Shown here: piece after piece, positions 1 through 9,330 of the stretch | How the letters are laid out: every line of letters begins with the position of its first letter | Numbering within the stretch: the first letter of the stretch is position 1 | From: Rhynchopus sp. YZ270_cl-10 | Lineage: Eukaryota > Euglenozoa > Diplonemea > Diplonemida > Diplonemidae | Direction of reading: 5' to 3' | Assembly (NCBI GenBank): GCA_964035575.1 | Contig: OZ037854.1 | Location: forward strand, 62,001-126,000 | DNA length: 64,000 bases | The notes under the pieces: generated by a model | Database searches by the model: none | What the model saw: the letters and a program-made list of their open reading frames with translations, nothing else | What the model was told of the DNA's origin: nothing | Made by a program: the position numbers and the translations under genes

Positions 1-1083
1 TGCAGAACCACTCACAACGTACGTGCCGTCAGTGGTAAACCCAAGAGCCCACACATCCGTGACATCAATCAGAAAACTGTCGTAGATGATACGTTTCTTG
101 TAGTCCCACAGAATCACCTTTCCGCCAATGAACCCGACAGCAAGAAGAACCCCGTCAGGTGAGAACGCAGTGCCCAATGCGTTGCGTGCGTTAAAGTCAT
201 AGGGCCCGACTGAGAGCTCCACAGCATCCCACCACCCGGTCAGAGACGGGTCGTGTGTGTCCCAGAGCCATACGATTCCGGACGCCATGCCACCAGTGAC
301 GACGTAGCGGCTGTCATGGGAGAACGCGACACAGGCTGGCGTGACTTTGGTGAGGAAGATACGGTTCACCGCTGGAGTGGTTGGGTCGGTTCCTATCAGG
401 CGCAGTCCTCCGTCACGGGTGGTCACTGCCACGGCCGACCCGTCAGGTGCGTATGCAACAATAGTGGACGGGACGATGAAGAAGTGGGTAGATGAACCCA
501 CCATGTAGCGTGCAGAGCAGTACTCACCACTGCAGGGCAGTGACACTGCAGGCAGGAGTGGTGTCAGGGAGACGGCAATCGCAGGCCCTGGCAGCTGTGG
601 CTGCTTCAACAATCTGTGGATTTCGCTGGAGGAGAAATTAGGCACATCCAACAGTTGCATCCCTTGCGCAATAGCCTGTGCCGACGCACAGCCCACACTC
701 ACGACCTGCACGTACTCTGCTGCTACGTTTGCTGCGGAGGCGACTGCTGTCTGCACTTGGTCCGCTGTCGCCGAGACCGGACCACTGCACGTGGCCTCGT
801 CACCCCACACCAAGTCCACACGGATGTTCACTGTTGGCACGCCTAGTGGAGAACTGACCGAATTCTCAATGCACACAGGAGTGTTCACCTCATGTTTGAA
901 CCCCGCAGAGCACGTGCACGTCAGGTCAGGGTTGCACGTCGCCCCTTTGTCGCCAAAGACCCAGCAGTCCGCATCCGTCCTGCAGTAGATGAACATCGCA
1001 GGCGGCGTCCCCCACGCAGCACAGACAGCAACCACAGTGGCCAGCACCACAGCACGGAGCTGTGTGCTGCCTGTGGTGTGCAT
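1..1083 (-). CDS. Secreted Cys-rich/WD40-repeat protein, copy 1 (3' end outside window)
   Basis: The first 361 codons of a four-member tandem family; the C-terminal third lies beyond base 1. I start at the ATG at 1083 because an in-frame stop lies a short way upstream and because the residues from there (MHTTGSTQLRAVVLATVVAV) form a signal peptide ending near AWG. A short Cys-rich, EGF-like stretch follows (YCRTDADCW...CNPDLTCTC), then a family-specific domain, then the first WD-type blades. It is nearly identical to copies 2 and 3 over the shared part. Secretion or ER entry is inferred from the signal peptide. WD40 propellers are usually cytosolic, so a secreted one is unusual. The binding partner is unknown. 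Confidence 0.8.
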   Translation of the reverse strand, partial: MHTTGSTQLRAVVLATVVAVCAAWGTPPAMFIYCRTDADCWVFGDKGATCNPDLTCTCSAGFKHEVNTPVCIENSVSSPLGVPTVNIRVDLVWGDEATCSGPVSATADQVQTAVASAANVAAEYVQVVSVGCASAQAIAQGMQLLDVPNFSSSEIHRLLKQPQLPGPAIAVSLTPLLPAVSLPCSGEYCSARYMVGSSTHFFIVPSTIVAYAPDGSAVAVTTRDGGLRLIGTDPTTPAVNRIFLTKVTPACVAFSHDSRYVVTGGMASGIVWLWDTHDPSLTGWWDAVELSVGPYDFNARNALGTAFSPDGVLLAVGFIGGKVILWDYKKRIIYDSFLIDVTDVWALGFTTDGTYVVSGSA

Positions 1084-2501
1084 TGTTGTGTACCCACCCC
1101 TGTAAAGTGATGGTGATGTTGTTGTTGTTAACCTGTGTACGGTCACTGCTCAGCCAAATCGCTGCGAGGTGTTTTATTGTTGGTGGTGTTGGCACTGCTG
1201 CCATGGAAAGGCGTTGCCTCCTTCTGCCTCATACAGGAGATGGGAGAAGCACTGTGTGCTTGGAATTGAATGAAGAGGGATAGAAGGTTGGACAATGTGG
1301 CACCGTGCCGTCGGTGTTGTGCCGTGTGCACTGTTTCCCGCAGGCACATGAATTCGTACGATCGCCAAAACGTCTCAACGTCCGGCGGGATGAAGGGTAC
1401 TGAATGAAATGGAATTCAAAAGCGTCCCGATACGCTCTCAGTGCTAATAGGGGGGATCAAAAGTGGTGGGTGGTGCTTTTGTTTGAACATAAAAGTGGTT
1501 GAATTTTTTTTTCTGATCTGCGTTGGATAAAAAAGGGGGTGGGTTTGCAAATCTCCCTCTGGCTTTGGGTATGGGAGGTGAGATGTTGCAGTTGGGTGTA
1601 TTACGTAGTTGGGCCATCTATGATCGTCTCCGTGAGACACGCAACAGGCTGCGAGCCTGTGAGGGCTTTGTGAGAGTTAGTGAGAACTTGTGAGAGCTTA
1701 CTGAGAGCTAATGAAAAAAATCTCTCCCCGTTCACAGATAGACCAGTAGGGTATACTATATGGGACAAAGTTGTTCGGGAAAGGTCGAAGAAAAACAGTT
1801 CTTTTTTGTCTAAAAATACAAAAACCAAAGGGAATGCTACCCTGGGTGCTGAAGGTAGGTACACTACAGGAGGGACCTGCTGGAGCCCTAGGCAGGGGGG
1901 TATAAGTTCCCCTAGGAATACTTGTCCCCCATATATGGGAAGACCCCATATATGGGGGAAATACGGGGGGGCCCAAAATATTGGCCCCCATATGGGGGTT
2001 TTCATCAAATATGGGGGATTTACTACAGGAATATGGGGGATATATGGGGGCATTTGTATTGTATTTCATTGTAGTAACTTTGTATGTCGAGGGTAGGGGA
2101 GTTATATAGGATATTTCCCCTTATTTTCCCCATATCTCCCCATTATAGGGCCTCCACGTATGGGGGGGACAAGTATGCCTAGGAAACTGGGGTACGGATT
2201 GGAAGAGACCTCGCCGGTAGCCGGGACTCTTTTAAGGCAATGAGTGTTGACTGCTGTCGGCATGCACCCCTTGCAGGACAGGAAAAATGTTTCGCGTGTC
2301 ACAGCCATTGTTGAGGATGATAGGAGGATGCTCGACGACGTACTTCTGATGGAAACATGCAGGTGAGAGTGCCAACACCGGGAAGACCCGTGGCTTTTAT
2401 TGTACCTGTCTGCTCCTATAAAGTGCTGCTTCAGCACTCAGGAACGAACACTGCAAGAGCTGACCCCGTGTGCCTGTGGAAATCCATGACACTGTCCTTG
2501 C
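1084..2501. other. Spacer between WD40 copies 1 and 2
   Basis: A gene-free spacer homologous to 4026-5441. It has two length differences from that spacer: a 261-bp inverted-repeat insertion at 1917-2177, and the absence of an about 197-bp block that carries a family 2 hairpin element in the other spacer (near 4539-4736). The rest aligns closely, including the short A-rich stretch near 1500-1550. Confidence 0.7.
1917..2177. mobile_element. Short inverted-repeat DNA element with CCTAGG target duplication
   Basis: The 261-bp insertion is flanked by CCTAGG at 1911-1916 and 2178-2183. Its ends are inverted copies of ATACTTGTCCCCC. The paralogous spacer near 5120 shows the empty site with a single CCTAGG, so insertion happened after the WD40 unit was duplicated. 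The interior is rich in ATATGGGGG-type palindromes and has no coding capacity. Confidence 0.8.
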
Positions 2502-4025
2502 CTAAAACACGGGGAGTTTCCAAAACTGTAGAACAGACCCAGCAGTGCTCACAAGCACGGTGTTGTCCACGGGCGAGAACGAGACACCCCAGACCGGAGT
2601 GTCGTGTGGAATGTCGAGCAGCCTCGCCCACGTGTCTGTGGACCATATGCTCACTGTGGTCGCGCCTCCACTCGCAAGCAGGCGTCCGTCTGAAGAGAAC
2701 GAAACACTGTACACATAGCCGTCGTGTGCGTCAATGGCGATTGGTACTGTGTCGGGGCTGGACAGGTTCCACACCGAAAAATCCCCACCTCCACGGCCAC
2801 TCGCCACGATGTTGTCGGGCGACACAACCAGATCCACCACAAAGTGATCCTTCCCAGACCCGTCTACAATATCGTCAGGCTGTATCGCCACAAGCGTCTT
2901 CGTCCTCACATTGTACTGCTTCACAGTGTCCTTGGCCACGTTTACAGAACCACTCACAACGTGCGTGCCGTCAGAGGTAAACTCAACAGACCATACATCA
3001 TTGACCTCAATCACGTAGCTGTCGTAGATAGTGCGTTTCTTGTAGTCCCACAGAATCACCTTTCCGCCAATGAACCCGACAGCAAGAAGAACCCCGTCAG
3101 GTGAGAACGCAACACACAGTGCGTTGCGTGCGTTAAAGTCATGGGTACCGACTGAGAGCTCCACAGCATCCCACCACGCTGTCAGAGACGGGTCGTGTGT
3201 GTCCCAGAGCCGTACGATCCCGTACGACATGCCACCAGTTGCCACGTAGCGGCTGTCATGGGAGAACGCGACGCAGGCTGGTGTACTTCTGGTGAGGAAG
3301 ACACGGTTCACCGCTGGAGCTGTTGGGTTGGTTCCTATCAGGCGCAGTCCTCCGTCACGGGTGGTCACTGCCACGGCCGACCCGTCAGGTGCGTATGCAA
3401 CAATAGTGGACGGGAAGATGGAAAAGTGAGTAGATGAACCCACCATGTAGCGTGCGGAGCAGTAGTCGCCACTGCAAGGCAGTGACACTGCAGGCAGGAG
3501 TGGTGTCAGGGAGACGGCAATCGCAGGCCCTGGCAGCTGTGGCTGCTTCAACAATTTGTGGATTTCGCTGGAAGAGAAACTGGGCACATCCAACAGTTGC
3601 ATCCCTTGCGCAATAGCCTGTGCCGACGCACAGCCCACACTCACGACCTGCACGTACTCTGCTGCTACGTTTGCTGCGGAGGCGACTGCTGTCTGCACTT
3701 GGTCCGCTGTCGCCGAGACCGGACCACTGCACGTGGCCTCGTCACCCCACACCAAGTCCACACGGATGTTCACTGTTGGCACGCCTAGTGGAGAACTGAC
3801 CGAATTCTCAATGCACACAGGAGTGTTCACCTCATGTTTGAACCCCGCAGAGCACGTGCACGTCAGGTCAGGGTTGCACGTCGCCCCTTTGTCGCCAAAG
3901 ACCCAGCAGTCCGCATCCGTCCTGCAGTAGATGAACATCGCAGGCGGCGTCCCCCACGCAGCACAGACAGCAACCACAGTGGCCAGTACCACAGCACGGA
4001 GCTGTGTGCTGCCTGTGGTGTGCAT
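2502..4025 (-). CDS. Secreted Cys-rich/WD40-repeat protein, copy 2
   Basis: 507 residues, complete. Order: signal peptide (about residues 1-25), Cys-rich EGF-like stretch (about 30-60), a family-specific domain with the paired Cys motif PCSGDYCSARY near residue 190, then a C-terminal propeller with WD-type blades (for example VAFSPDGVLLAVGFIGGKVI and VSFSSDGRLLASGGATTVSI), ending in LQFWKLPVF. An in-frame ATG also exists 24 codons upstream (4097), but the signal peptide argues for 4025, as does CACTTCACAG just before it, which could be a splice acceptor. Function unknown; a secreted or membrane-compartment binding scaffold is my inference. Confidence 0.85.
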   Translation of the reverse strand: MHTTGSTQLRAVVLATVVAVCAAWGTPPAMFIYCRTDADCWVFGDKGATCNPDLTCTCSAGFKHEVNTPVCIENSVSSPLGVPTVNIRVDLVWGDEATCSGPVSATADQVQTAVASAANVAAEYVQVVSVGCASAQAIAQGMQLLDVPSFSSSEIHKLLKQPQLPGPAIAVSLTPLLPAVSLPCSGDYCSARYMVGSSTHFSIFPSTIVAYAPDGSAVAVTTRDGGLRLIGTNPTAPAVNRVFLTRSTPACVAFSHDSRYVATGGMSYGIVRLWDTHDPSLTAWWDAVELSVGTHDFNARNALCVAFSPDGVLLAVGFIGGKVILWDYKKRTIYDSYVIEVNDVWSVEFTSDGTHVVSGSVNVAKDTVKQYNVRTKTLVAIQPDDIVDGSGKDHFVVDLVVSPDNIVASGRGGGDFSVWNLSSPDTVPIAIDAHDGYVYSVSFSSDGRLLASGGATTVSIWSTDTWARLLDIPHDTPVWGVSFSPVDNTVLVSTAGSVLQFWKLPVF

Positions 4026-5441
4026 TGTTGTGGACCCACCCCTGTGAAGTGATGGTGATGTTGTTGTTGTTAACCTGTGTACAGTTACTGCAGCCACTTG
4101 TATACTTGGAAACGTTATTCACACTCCACCCGTCAGTCAACAATCAAAGGACCAACGCCCAAGTACCGGAGACAGATCAAGTTTGGAAAGGAGAACCTCT
4201 TGCTGTTTGGATCGTGTGTAAAAGAATAAATCAGGGAGAGGGTCGTTGTGAAATGGGGTCAAAAGAAAGGGGGTAGCTGCACATTCCACACTCTGGGCAG
4301 CCAACTCGCTGCGAGGTGTTTTATTGTTGGTGGTGTTGGCACTGCTGCCGGCACATGAATTCGTACGATCGCCAAAACGTCTCAACGTCCGGCGGGATGA
4401 ATGGTACTGAATCAAATGGAATTCAAAAGGGTCACGATACGCTCTCAGCGCTAATATGGGAGGATCAAAAGTGGTAGCGGAGGGTGGGTGGTGCTTTTGT
4501 TTGAAAAGTAAAAGTCGTTGGATTCTTTTCCTGATCTGCCAGGGAGTTCGATAAAAAGAAAAGTTTATAAGATGATCCTAAGCCTCTCGTGCTTAGTCAC
4601 CTTATCATATTCGTTATCGCACAGCTTCAGCTGCGCTGGCTTCTACAAGTTTGTTGTCAGGGATGATGTCATTTCCCCAGCCGGAGTTCGTAATTTTGGC
4701 ACGTACGATGACGTGTTCGAGCATATGCATAGTGTAAAAAAAGGGGGTGGGTTTGCAAATCCCCCTCTGGCTTTGGGTATGGAGGTGAGATGTTGCAGTT
4801 GGGTGTATTATGTAGTTGGACCATCTATGATCGTCTCCGTGAGACACGCAACAGGCTCTGAGAGCTTGAGAGAGTCTGTGAGAATTAGTGAGAGATTACT
4901 GAGAGCTAAAGAAAAAAATCTCTCCCCGTTCATAGATGGACCAGTAGGGTATACTATATGGGACAAAGTTGTTCGGGAAAGGTCGAAGGAAAACAGTTTT
5001 TTTTTTTTTTTTTTTGTCAAAAAAATACAGAAAGCAAAGGGAATGTTACCCTGGGTGCTGAAGGTAGGTACACTACAGGAAGGACCTGCTGGAGCCCTAC
5101 CCAGCGAGGGCATAAGGCCACCCTAGGAAACTGGATTGGAAGAGACCTCGCCAGTAGCCGGGACTCTTTTAAGGCAATGAGTGCTGACTGCTGTCGGCAT
5201 GCACCCCTTGCAGTACAGAAAAAAAAATGTTTCGCGTGTCACAGCCATTGTTGAGGATGATAGGAGGATGCTCGACGACGTACTTCTGATGGAGACATGC
5301 AGGTGAGAGTGCCAACACCGGGAAGACCCGTGGCTTTTATTGTACCTGTCTGCTCCTATAAAGTGCTGCTTCGGCATTGAGGAACGAACACTGCAAGAGC
5401 TGACCCCGTGTGCCTGTGGAAATCCATGACACTTCCCTTGC
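4026..5441. other. Spacer between WD40 copies 2 and 3
   Basis: Gene-free and homologous to 1084-2501. It holds the uninterrupted CCTAGG site near 5130 and a block at about 4539-4736 missing from the sister spacer. That block contains a family 2 element plus 20-odd bases of flank also found beside the family 2 element in the trpA intron, so it looks like a transposed or duplicated fragment. A long T run lies near 5000. Confidence 0.7.
4561..4602 (-). repeat. Family 2 hairpin element
   Basis: Read on the minus strand it starts GTGACTAAGC, closes a hairpin with stem CTAAGC/GCTTAG, continues through CATCTTATAAAC into a pyrimidine tract, and reaches CTGGCAG about 30 bases on. This is the layout of a short GT-AG intron. 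Bases just upstream (CGATAACGAATATGATAAG) match those before the copy at 43640. Confidence 0.7.
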
Positions 5442-6965
5442 CTAAAACACGGGGAGTTTCCAAAACTGTAGAACAGACCCAGCAGTGCTCACAAGCACGG
5501 TGTTGTCCACGGGCGAGAAGGAGACACCCCAGACCGGAGTGTCGTGTGGAATGTCGAGCAGCCTCGCCCACGTGTCTGTGGACCATATGCTCACTGTGGT
5601 CGCGCCTCCACTCGCAAGCAGGCGTCCGTCTGAAGAGAACGAAACACTGTACACATAGCCGTCGTGTGCGTCAATGGCGATTGGTACTGTGTCGGGGCTG
5701 GACAGGTTCCACACCGAAAAATCCCCACCTCCACGGCCACTCGCCACGATGTTGTCGGGCGACACAACCAGATCCGCCACAAAGTGATCATTCCCAGACC
5801 CGTCTACAATATCGTCAGGCTGTATCGCCACAAGCGTCTTCGTCCTCACATTGTACTGCTTCACAGTGTCCTTGGCCACGTTTACAGAACCACTCACAAC
5901 GTATGTGCCATCAGAGGTAAACTCAACAGACCATACATCATTGACCTCAATCACGTAGCTGTCGTAGATGACACGTTTCTTGTAGTCCCACAGAATCACC
6001 TTTCCGCCAATGAACCCGACAGCAAGAAGAACCCCGTCAGGTGAGAACGCAACACACAGTGCGTTGCGTGCGTTAAAGTCATGGGTACCGACTGAGAGCT
6101 CCACAGCATCCCACCACGCTGTCAGAGACGGGTCGTGTGTGTCCCACAGCCATACAATTCCGGACGCCATGCCACCAGTGACGACGTAACGACTGTCATG
6201 GGAGAACGCGACACAGGCTGGCGTGACTTTGGTGAGGAAGACACGGTTCACCGCTGGTGCTGTTGGGTCGGTTCCTATCAGGCGCAGTCCTCCGTCACGG
6301 GTGACCACCGCCACGACCGACCCGTCAGGTGCGTATGCAACAATAGTGGACGGGATGCTGGAGAACTGGGTATATGAACCCACCATGTAGCGTGCAGAGC
6401 AGTAGTCGCCACTGCAAGGCAGTGACACTGCAGGCAGGAGTGGTGTCAGGGAGACGGCAATCGCAGGCCCTGGCAGCTGTGGCTGCTTCAACAATTTGTG
6501 GATTTCGCTGGAGGAGAAATTAGGCACATCCAACAGTTGCATCCCTTGCGCAATAGCCTGTGCCGACGCACAGTCCACACTCACGACCTGCACGTACTCT
6601 GCTGCTACGTTTGCTGCGGAGGCGACTGCTGTCTGCACTTGGTCCGCTGTCGCCGAGACCGGACCACTGCACGTGGCCTCGTCACCCCACACCAAGTCCA
6701 CACGGATGTTCACTGTTGGTACGGCTCTTGAAGAACTGACCGAATTCTCAATGCACACAGGAGTGTTCACCTCATGTCTGAACCCCGCAGAGCACGTGCA
6801 CGTCAGGTCAGGGTTGCACGTCGCCCCTTTGTCGCCAAAGACCCAGCAGTCCGCATCCGTCCTGCAGTAGATGAACATCGCAGGCGGCGTCCCCCACGCA
6901 GCACAGACAGCAACCACAGTGGCCAGCACCACAGCACGGAGCTGTGTGCTGCCTGTGGTGTGCAT
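5442..6965 (-). CDS. Secreted Cys-rich/WD40-repeat protein, copy 3
   Basis: 507 residues, complete, on the third copy of the 2.94-kb tandem unit. Same plan as copy 2: signal peptide, EGF-like Cys-rich stretch, family-specific domain, C-terminal WD-type propeller. Differences from copy 2 are scattered substitutions, for instance SSSRAVPTV for SSPLGVPTV after the Cys-rich stretch. High identity including the spacers implies recent tandem duplication or ongoing gene conversion. A longer in-frame start exists at 7064; I prefer 6965 for the signal peptide. Confidence 0.85.
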   Translation of the reverse strand: MHTTGSTQLRAVVLATVVAVCAAWGTPPAMFIYCRTDADCWVFGDKGATCNPDLTCTCSAGFRHEVNTPVCIENSVSSSRAVPTVNIRVDLVWGDEATCSGPVSATADQVQTAVASAANVAAEYVQVVSVDCASAQAIAQGMQLLDVPNFSSSEIHKLLKQPQLPGPAIAVSLTPLLPAVSLPCSGDYCSARYMVGSYTQFSSIPSTIVAYAPDGSVVAVVTRDGGLRLIGTDPTAPAVNRVFLTKVTPACVAFSHDSRYVVTGGMASGIVWLWDTHDPSLTAWWDAVELSVGTHDFNARNALCVAFSPDGVLLAVGFIGGKVILWDYKKRVIYDSYVIEVNDVWSVEFTSDGTYVVSGSVNVAKDTVKQYNVRTKTLVAIQPDDIVDGSGNDHFVADLVVSPDNIVASGRGGGDFSVWNLSSPDTVPIAIDAHDGYVYSVSFSSDGRLLASGGATTVSIWSTDTWARLLDIPHDTPVWGVSFSPVDNTVLVSTAGSVLQFWKLPVF

Positions 6966-7645
6966 TGTTGTGGACCCAGCCCTGTGAAGTGATGGTGATG
7001 TTGTTGTTGTTAACCTGTGTACAGTTACTGCAGCCACTTGTATACTTGGAAACGTTCTTCGCACTCCGCCCGTCAGTCAACAATCAAAGGACCAACGCCC
7101 AAGTACCGGAGACAGATCAAGTTTGGAAAGGAGAACCTCTTGCTGTTTGGATCGTGTGTAAAAGAATAAATCAGGGAGAGGGTCGTTGTGAAATGGGGTC
7201 AAAAGAAAGGGGGTAGCTGCACATTCCACACTCTGGGCAGCCAACTCGCTGCGAGGTGTTTTATTGTTGGTGGTGTTGGCACTGCTGCCATGGAAAGGCG
7301 TTGCCTCCTTCTGCCTCATACAGGAGATGGGAGAAGCACTGTGTGCTTGGAATTGAATGAAGAGGGATAGAAGGTTGGACAATGTGGCACCGTGCCGTCG
7401 GTGTTGTGCCGTGTGCACTGTTTCCCGCAGGCATATGAATTCGTACGGTGACCACACACCACCAACGTATACACACACATACAACGAGTAACAGATGACG
7501 AAATTTCCACAAAGTGACAGAACAAAAATCGTAGTTGAAATAAAAATGATGCCAGCGACTCACAGGGTCTCCGACATCTAACAGAGAAGGTGCGGTTGGT
7601 TAAATGCTCCTCTTGCTTCGCACAGCATTGACACTGTCTCGGTGT
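6966..7645. other. Spacer between WD40 copies 3 and 4
   Basis: 680 bp, shorter than the other spacers. The first about 470 bp match the 5' flank of copy 2 or copy 1. The last part (about 7445-7600) is unrelated. No gene or family 1-5 element was seen. Confidence 0.6.
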
Positions 7646-9175
7646 CTAAAGCGTGGGGAGTTTCCAAAACTGCAGAGTATCGCCACCAGAGCTCACAAGC
7701 ACGGTGTTGTCCACGGGCGAGAATGTGACACCCCAGACCGGAGTGTCGTGTGGAAGGTCGAGCAGCCTCGCCCACGTGTCTGTGGACCATATGCTCACTG
7801 TGGTCTCGCCTCCACTCGCAAGCAGGCGTCCGTCTGAAGAGAACGAAACACTGTACACATAGCCGTCGTGCGCATCAATGGCGATTGGTACTGTGTCGGG
7901 GCTGGACAGGTTCCACAGCGCCACATCCCCATCTGCACGGCCACTCGCCACGATGTTGTCGGGCGACACAACCAAGTCCATCACAAAGTGATCCTTCGCC
8001 CACTGGCCCGGCAGTTGGTTTCCAATATTGTCGGGCTGCGTTGCCACAAGCGTCTTCGTCCTCACATTGTACTGCTTCACAGTGTCCTTGTCCACGTTTG
8101 CAGAACCACTCACAACGTATGTGCCGTCAGAGGTAAACTCAAGAGTCCACACATCCGTGACCTCAATCACGTAGCTGTCGTAGATGACACGTTTCTTGTA
8201 GTCCCACAGAATCACCTTTCCGCCAATGAAGCCAGCAGCAAGAAGAACCCCGTCAGGTGAGAACGCAACACACAGTGCGTTGCGTGCGTAGTAATCATTG
8301 TTCCCGACTGAGAGCTCCACAGCATCCCACCACGCTGTCAGGGACGGGTCGTGTGTGTCCCAGAGCCATACGGTCCCTCTTTCCATACCACCGGTGGCGA
8401 CGTAACGACTGTCATGGGAGAACGCGATGCACATGGGCACGACTTTGGTGAGGAAGACACGGTTGTTTGATGGGTTTGTTGGATCGGTGCTGAGCAGGCG
8501 CAGTCCTGCATCGTGGGTGACCACCGCCACGACCGACCCGTCAGGTGCGTATGCGTGAAGGGTGGATGGGTAGATCAAGAAGTAGGGCGCTGCGCCCACC
8601 ATGTAGCGTGCGGAGCAGTACTCACCACTGCAAGGCAGTGACACTGCAGGCAGGAGTGGTGTCAGGGAGACGGCAATCGCAGGCCCTGGCAGCTGTGGCT
8701 GCTTCAACAATCTGTGGATTTCGCTGGAGGAGAAATTGGGCACATCCACCAGTTGAACCCCTTGCGCAATAGCCTGTGCCGACGCACAGTCCACACTCAC
8801 GACCTGCACGTACCCTGCTGCCACCCTCGCTGCGGAAGCGACTGCTGCCTGCACGGCCCCGTTTGTGGTGGAGGGTGTACTGCACGTGGCCTCGTCACCC
8901 CACACCAAGTCCACACGGACGTTCACTGTTGGCACGCCTCTTGGGGTTATGACTGTGTCCATAATGCACATAGGAGTGTTCCCTACACGTACACCAGCGG
9001 AGCACGTGCACGTCAGGTCAGGGTTGCACGTCGCCCCTTTGTCGCCAAAGACCCAGCAGTCTGCATCCGTCCTGCAGTAGATGAACATCGCAGGCGGCGT
9101 CCCCCACGCAGCACAGACAGCAACCACAGTGGCCAGCACCACAGCACGGAGCTGTGTGCTGCCTGTGGTGTGCAT
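7646..9175 (-). CDS. Secreted Cys-rich/WD40-repeat protein, copy 4 (diverged)
   Basis: 509 residues, complete, the most diverged member. It keeps the signal peptide, a shortened Cys-rich stretch (CSAGVRVGNTPMC), the PCSGEYCSARY motif and the WD-type blades. It differs through the middle domain and has a small insertion (DNIGNQLPGQWAKDH) between blades, ending LQFWKLPTL. An upstream in-frame ATG at 9334 would add 53 Lys/Phe-rich residues from AT-rich spacer and is unlikely. It lies outside the 2.94-kb repeat unit, so it is probably the oldest duplicate in view. Its stop is about 7.6 kb into the window and no fifth copy follows. Confidence 0.85.
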   Translation of the reverse strand: MHTTGSTQLRAVVLATVVAVCAAWGTPPAMFIYCRTDADCWVFGDKGATCNPDLTCTCSAGVRVGNTPMCIMDTVITPRGVPTVNVRVDLVWGDEATCSTPSTTNGAVQAAVASAARVAAGYVQVVSVDCASAQAIAQGVQLVDVPNFSSSEIHRLLKQPQLPGPAIAVSLTPLLPAVSLPCSGEYCSARYMVGAAPYFLIYPSTLHAYAPDGSVVAVVTHDAGLRLLSTDPTNPSNNRVFLTKVVPMCIAFSHDSRYVATGGMERGTVWLWDTHDPSLTAWWDAVELSVGNNDYYARNALCVAFSPDGVLLAAGFIGGKVILWDYKKRVIYDSYVIEVTDVWTLEFTSDGTYVVSGSANVDKDTVKQYNVRTKTLVATQPDNIGNQLPGQWAKDHFVMDLVVSPDNIVASGRADGDVALWNLSSPDTVPIAIDAHDGYVYSVSFSSDGRLLASGGETTVSIWSTDTWARLLDLPHDTPVWGVTFSPVDNTVLVSSGGDTLQFWKLPTL

Positions 9176-9330
9176 TGTTGTGTACCCACGCCTGTGAAGT
9201 GATGGTGGGGAAACATTTGCTATATTTGACATATTTATCCAAAAAAACAACATGACTTTCATCTTCCCTGCCTGGGACTTTTTTTTCCCCCTTTCTTTTT
9301 CCACAATGAAAATTGTGAAGGCAAAAAACA

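Noticed and set aside
2357-2980. Long plus-strand frames opposite the WD40 genes
   Set aside because: They are antisense shadows of GC-rich coding sequence; Cys/Arg/His-heavy composition and repetition in every paralogue show this.
4026-4097. 24-residue N-terminal extension of WD40 copy 2 (and likewise copy 3)
   Set aside because: Copy 1 has an in-frame stop in this stretch, and the signal peptide begins at the downstream ATG.
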